From Acidobacteriota bacterium (GTDB lineage: Bacteria > Acidobacteriota > Terriglobia > Terriglobales > Acidobacteriaceae): DNA of 5,712 bases. The stretch spans positions 1-5,712 of the forward strand of contig JAJXXG010000956.1 of NCBI GenBank assembly GCA_021781255.1, read 5' to 3'. Under the pieces are notes generated by a model, which saw only the letters and a list, made by a program, of their open reading frames with translations, ran no database searches and was not told where the DNA came from. Shown here one piece after another: positions 5,444 through 5,712 of this stretch; within the stretch, counting starts at the first letter, position 1; every line of letters begins with the position of its first letter. Made by a program: the position numbers and the translations under genes.

Positions 5444-5488
5444 GCTTACTTTTCAACCCCGGTACCTGGGCCAGCCCCAACCGCTCAG

Positions 5489-5712
5489 CTACCGGTTGGC
5501 GAGGAAGCGCTCCATGAACTTGGTGTCGAAGTTGCCAGCGCGGAAGTCTTCGTCCTGGAAGATGGCCTGGTGGAGGGAGATGGAGGTTTCAATTCCCTGC
5601 ACCACGAACTGCGAGAGGGCGCGCTGCATGCGGGCCATGGCTTCGGCGCGGTCTTTGCCGTGGACGATGAGCTTGGCGATGAGCGAGTCGTAGTAGGGCG
5701 GGACGACGCCTT
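5489..5712 (-). CDS. accC: Biotin carboxylase subunit of acetyl-CoA carboxylase, C-terminal part
   Basis: The last 73 residues are present, ending in TAG at 5491-5489; the gene begins beyond the window. AccC carboxylates biotin on AccB using ATP and bicarbonate, the first half of the acetyl-CoA carboxylase reaction that makes malonyl-CoA for fatty-acid synthesis in the cytoplasm. The visible part is the conserved end of the biotin-carboxylase C-terminal domain: [19 protein letters not shown] (residues 3-21 of the fragment), [17 protein letters not shown] (31-47), and the terminal FDTKFMERF (61-69). The stop comes just after this block, as in free-standing AccC. A multidomain carboxylase (pyruvate or acyl-CoA) would normally continue, although a separate biotin carboxylase of such an enzyme cannot be excluded. 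The missing part, including the ATP-grasp site, should be about 370-380 residues. Confidence 0.93.
   Translation of the reverse strand, partial: GVVPPYYDSLIAKLIVHGKDRAEAMARMQRALSQFVVQGIETSISLHQAIFQDEDFRAGNFDTKFMERFLANR

Larger units (their letters stand above)
5190..5488. other. Convergent intergenic spacer packed with stem-loops
   Basis: This 299-nt stretch between the lipoprotein stop and the accC stop holds no credible gene. It contains REP-like copies C and D in opposite orientation, stem-loops E and F, and a short direct repeat GATGAGTG (5257-5264 and 5270-5277). The short open frames across it have no recognisable content or ribosome binding site. Confidence 0.75.

Overview
The window is GC-rich bacterial chromosome with short, mostly single-gene transcription units on both strands. 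No phage, plasmid, CRISPR, tRNA or rRNA signal is visible. An Acidobacteriota (Terriglobia-like) source is my inference. It rests on the lipoprotein with tandem bacterial Ig-like repeats after a Cys-Gly run, the secreted PQQ-dependent dehydrogenase, and the palindromic spacers ending in GGGGCACC. No marker gene proves it.

Layout. (1) 1-827, minus: N-terminal 275 residues of a secreted PQQ-dependent dehydrogenase, cut by the window edge. (2) 828-993: divergent spacer with a good sigma70-type promoter reading right. (3) 994-1320, plus: small monooxygenase-like (ABM, dimeric alpha/beta barrel) protein. (4) 1321-1514: convergent spacer with a palindromic REP-like element. (5) 1515-2135, minus: class I SAM-dependent methyltransferase. 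(6) 2136-2282: divergent spacer with a probable promoter. (7) 2283-2867, plus: YdeI/OmpD-associated family protein. (8) 2868-3101: spacer with a second REP-like palindrome. (9) 3102-5189, plus: 695-residue lipoprotein with three Ig-like repeats, a TIG-like segment and an uncharacterised Cys-containing C-terminal half. (10) 5190-5488: spacer with four consecutive stem-loops, two of them REP-like. (11) 5489-5712, minus: C-terminal 73 residues of biotin carboxylase AccC, cut by the window edge.

The genes do not form an obvious pathway. They mix periplasmic oxidation (PQQ enzyme), fatty-acid synthesis (AccC), small orphan enzymes and a surface protein. The most notable structure is not coding. 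A family of dispersed palindromes (4-bp outer stem, C.A mismatch, 8-bp inner stem, 7-nt loop, GGGGCAC tail) occurs four times in 5.7 kb. Two copies match at 47 of 49 bases in direct orientation and bracket the lipoprotein gene. I see no convincing new multi-gene system. The palindrome family and the repeat-built lipoprotein are the parts worth following.
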